This document shows, piece after piece, positions 5,856 to 6,685 of a stretch of 6,685 nt of DNA. Source of the DNA: CAYVLI01 sp964452105 [NCBI: uncultured Nitrospinota bacterium]. GTDB taxonomy: Bacteria > JAUXIQ01. Made by a program: the position numbers and the translations under genes. Under the pieces are notes generated by a model. That model did no database searches. It had not been told where the DNA came from and saw only the letters and a list, made by a program, of their open reading frames with translations. Each line of letters starts with the position of its first letter. The stretch's first letter is position 1. Location of the stretch: positions 1-6,685 of the forward strand of contig CAYVLI010000147.1 in the NCBI GenBank assembly GCA_964452105.1, given 5' to 3'.

Positions 5856-6248
5856 TCATTTACTACCTCTTATACTTAAAAAACCGTCCGCTCTGTCCTT
5901 AGTGTCCGCCTGTTTCGTATCTGGGGTGGACACTAGGGACACTTTGACCACTTCTGGCGGGGATAAGGAGGGTTGCAGTTCTAATCCGTAAAGTGATGCC
6001 AACTTCTTGACTCGCTCTTCATCCCAGTGGAGGATACGTTGCCTCTCCTTGCCCACCCGCTCCTTGATGAAACCTAGTTTTTTAATAATCTTCCCCACCT
6101 TATCGGCGCTCAGGTTTGTCGCCTCCTCATTCTCCTGACTGATGCGGTCGGTTATATTCTGGGAGGTAAAGTTAGCACTTTCCTCCGGTTTCGGACGCGA
6201 CGTTGGGACAAAAAGATAGGTTGGGACAAGATTTCCATTGAAATTCTC
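5856..6248 (-). pseudogene. C-terminal remnant of a mobile-element replication-type protein (primase/helicase family tail)
   Basis: The - strand is open for 130 codons from just after TAA (6249-6251) to TGA at 5856-5858, but holds no ATG and no Shine-Dalgarno-backed start; the first GTG is at 6096-6098. The central part reads like a small winged-helix domain: 'FTSQNITDRI', then 'LSADKVGKIIKKLGFIKE', then 'RQRILHWDEERVKKLASLYG'. Tails like this, with a short linker and the 'GRxLKxLGF ... YGL' pattern, are known to me from the C-termini of primase/helicase ATPases of phages, plasmids and integrative elements; that identification is by resemblance only. The last 30 residues are low complexity ('VSLVSTPDTKQADTKDRAD'). 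The same frame continues upstream of the TAA with a Gly-x-x repeat (6283-6327) before further stops, so the gene is both truncated and interrupted. Confidence 0.5.
6202..6228 (+). repeat. Direct repeat GTTGGGACA, 18-bp period
   Basis: GTTGGGACA occurs at 6202-6210 and 6220-6228. On the - strand it encodes two 'VPT' copies in the remnant at 5856-6248. The period is a multiple of 9, as in the array at 6283-6327. Confidence 0.6.
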
Positions 6249-6282
6249 TTAATTTCCCTTCGTGTGTGAATTTCCAGTGATT

Positions 6283-6327
6283 TCTTGCCCCTTATGTCCC
6301 TCTTGTCCCAATTGCCCCTGGTGTCCC
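6283..6327. repeat. Five-copy 9-bp tandem repeat (GGGACAAGA-like on the - strand)
   Basis: Five contiguous 9-mers on the + strand: TCTTGCCCC, TTATGTCCC, TCTTGTCCC, AATTGCCCC, TGGTGTCCC. On the - strand the invariant part of the unit is GGG-R-CA. In the frame of the remnant at 5856-6248 the array encodes five Gly-[Gln/His]-x triplets. The array lies upstream of an in-frame TAA, so it would belong to the linker of the original protein. Confidence 0.8.
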
Positions 6328-6388
6328 GCTGAGTCGGATAGGGCTATACCTTTCTATTAGAGGGTACTTCCGCAGTGATAACTCTTCT

Positions 6389-6592
6389 TTATTTAGTTCC
6401 TAAACCGACTGTATGAATTGGTCGTCCATTTTCACTTCTTTCAACCATTGAGACTAAAATGGCTGGCCTCTTGTCTAACCGTGACGCCTGGACTGGTTTG
6501 ATAATGGTCAGACCAACGAGGCTAAATGGTTGGTTTTCAACCACGCACAGAACCCTGAAATCGTAGCTAAATTCCGTCTCCACCAGGGTCAC
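6389..6592 (-). CDS. Possible small protein of 67 residues, unknown function
   Basis: A GTG start at 6590-6592 opens a 67-codon frame to TAA at 6389-6391. The product alternates polar and hydrophobic residues in a beta-rich pattern ('FSYDFRVLCVVENQPFSLVG', then 'KRPAILVSMVE', then 'RPIHTVGLGTK') that looks like real protein. A G-rich stretch precedes the start but almost touches it, so a second GTG nine bases downstream (product 64 residues) has the better spaced site. The start region contains copy 3 of the AGGGTCACCC element. I recognise no family. It may be an intact small gene or the remains of a longer one; no neighbour helps to decide. Confidence 0.35.
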   Translation of the reverse strand: MTLVETEFSYDFRVLCVVENQPFSLVGLTIIKPVQASRLDKRPAILVSMVERSENGRPIHTVGLGTK

Positions 6593-6594
6593 CC
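6585..6594 (+). repeat. Dispersed element AGGGTCACCC, copy 3
   Basis: It reads AGGGTCACCCCCT and overlaps the start codon and likely ribosome-binding region of the small - strand ORF at 6389-6592. It could therefore be either a shared regulatory site or a repeat into which the ORF opens by chance. Confidence 0.5.
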
Positions 6595-6620
6595 CCTACC
6601 TAGATTTATATTTCAGGAAT

Positions 6621-6651
6621 TTGTCTGAAAATGTCTAACTTGCCCTATAAT
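6621..6651 (+). promoter_or_regulatory. Candidate promoter reading out of the window
   Basis: A perfect TATAAT (6646-6651) is preceded by TTGTCT (6621-6626) with a 19-bp spacer, slightly long for a sigma-70-type promoter. The likely start point would fall in or next to the inverted repeat beginning at 6649. Any gene driven lies beyond the right edge. The match is short and the region is AT-rich, so chance is possible. Confidence 0.3.
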
Positions 6652-6685
6652 TGTTCTATGGTAGAACGCGTAAAACCGAACAATT
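6649..6685. promoter_or_regulatory. Nested inverted repeat at the right edge, candidate operator
   Basis: AATTGTTC (6649-6656) and GAACAATT (6678-6685) form a perfect 8-bp inverted repeat. Nested with the left arm is GTTCTA-TGG-TAGAAC (6653-6667), a 6-bp inverted repeat with a 3-nt centre. It overlaps the TATAAT at 6646-6651 and could be the binding site of a dimeric repressor. GTTC/GAAC half-sites occur in several LexA and phage-repressor operators, but spacing and orientation do not match one I can name. Confidence 0.4.

Noticed and set aside
4710-6685. tRNA or attachment site in the gene-poor region
   Set aside because: I found no TWC-arm signature (GGTTCRA context), cloverleaf arms or long direct repeat; a tool-based scan would be needed to exclude it fully.

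Overview
The window reads as bacterial chromosomal DNA of moderate base composition. Genes are ATG-initiated with clear Shine-Dalgarno sites. The left 4.7 kb is a dense two-component signalling operon on the + strand; the right 2 kb is gene-poor and looks decayed. The signalling style (REC-first PAS kinases with 'DITERK' linkers, free-standing REC proteins, REC-HD-GYP) is common in sediment and groundwater anaerobes such as Chloroflexota/Dehalococcoidia and deltaproteobacteria-like lineages. No marker gene is present, so the taxon is a weak inference.

Operon (1-4709, all +). The order is: the C-terminal end of a histidine kinase (1-135); a single-domain response regulator (137-502); a 774-residue REC-PAS-PAS-PAS-HisKA-HATPase kinase (529-2853); a single-domain REC protein (2875-3270); a REC-HD-GYP protein predicted to degrade cyclic di-GMP (3267-4289); and a further single-domain REC protein (4326-4709). 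Gaps are 1, 26, 21, -4 and 36 nt, so co-transcription is very likely. All five receiver domains keep the acidic pair, phospho-accepting Asp, Thr and Lys. No DNA-binding output domain is encoded. The only visible output is the HD-GYP domain, so the cluster looks like a branched phosphorelay ending in c-di-GMP turnover and protein-protein contacts. The second kinase begins with its own receiver, so the upstream kinase could control it.

Right region (4710-6685). No intact long gene is visible. The best coding-like stretches are all on the - strand and mostly lack a start codon or are interrupted by stops: 4702-4887; 5628-5783 (a possible 51-residue small protein); 5856-6248 (a winged-helix-like tail resembling the C-terminus of mobile-element primase/helicase proteins); and 6389-6592 (a possible 67-residue protein). 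Among them lie short repeats: a 5 x 9 bp tandem repeat (6283-6327), a GTGAAGG cluster with nested inverted repeats (5724-5834), a three-copy dispersed AGGGTCACCC element, a 14-bp-period repeat (5112-5137), and a promoter/operator-like inverted repeat at the right edge (6649-6685). The simplest reading is the eroded remains of an integrated element beside a stable regulatory operon, possibly with an active promoter leaving the window to the right.
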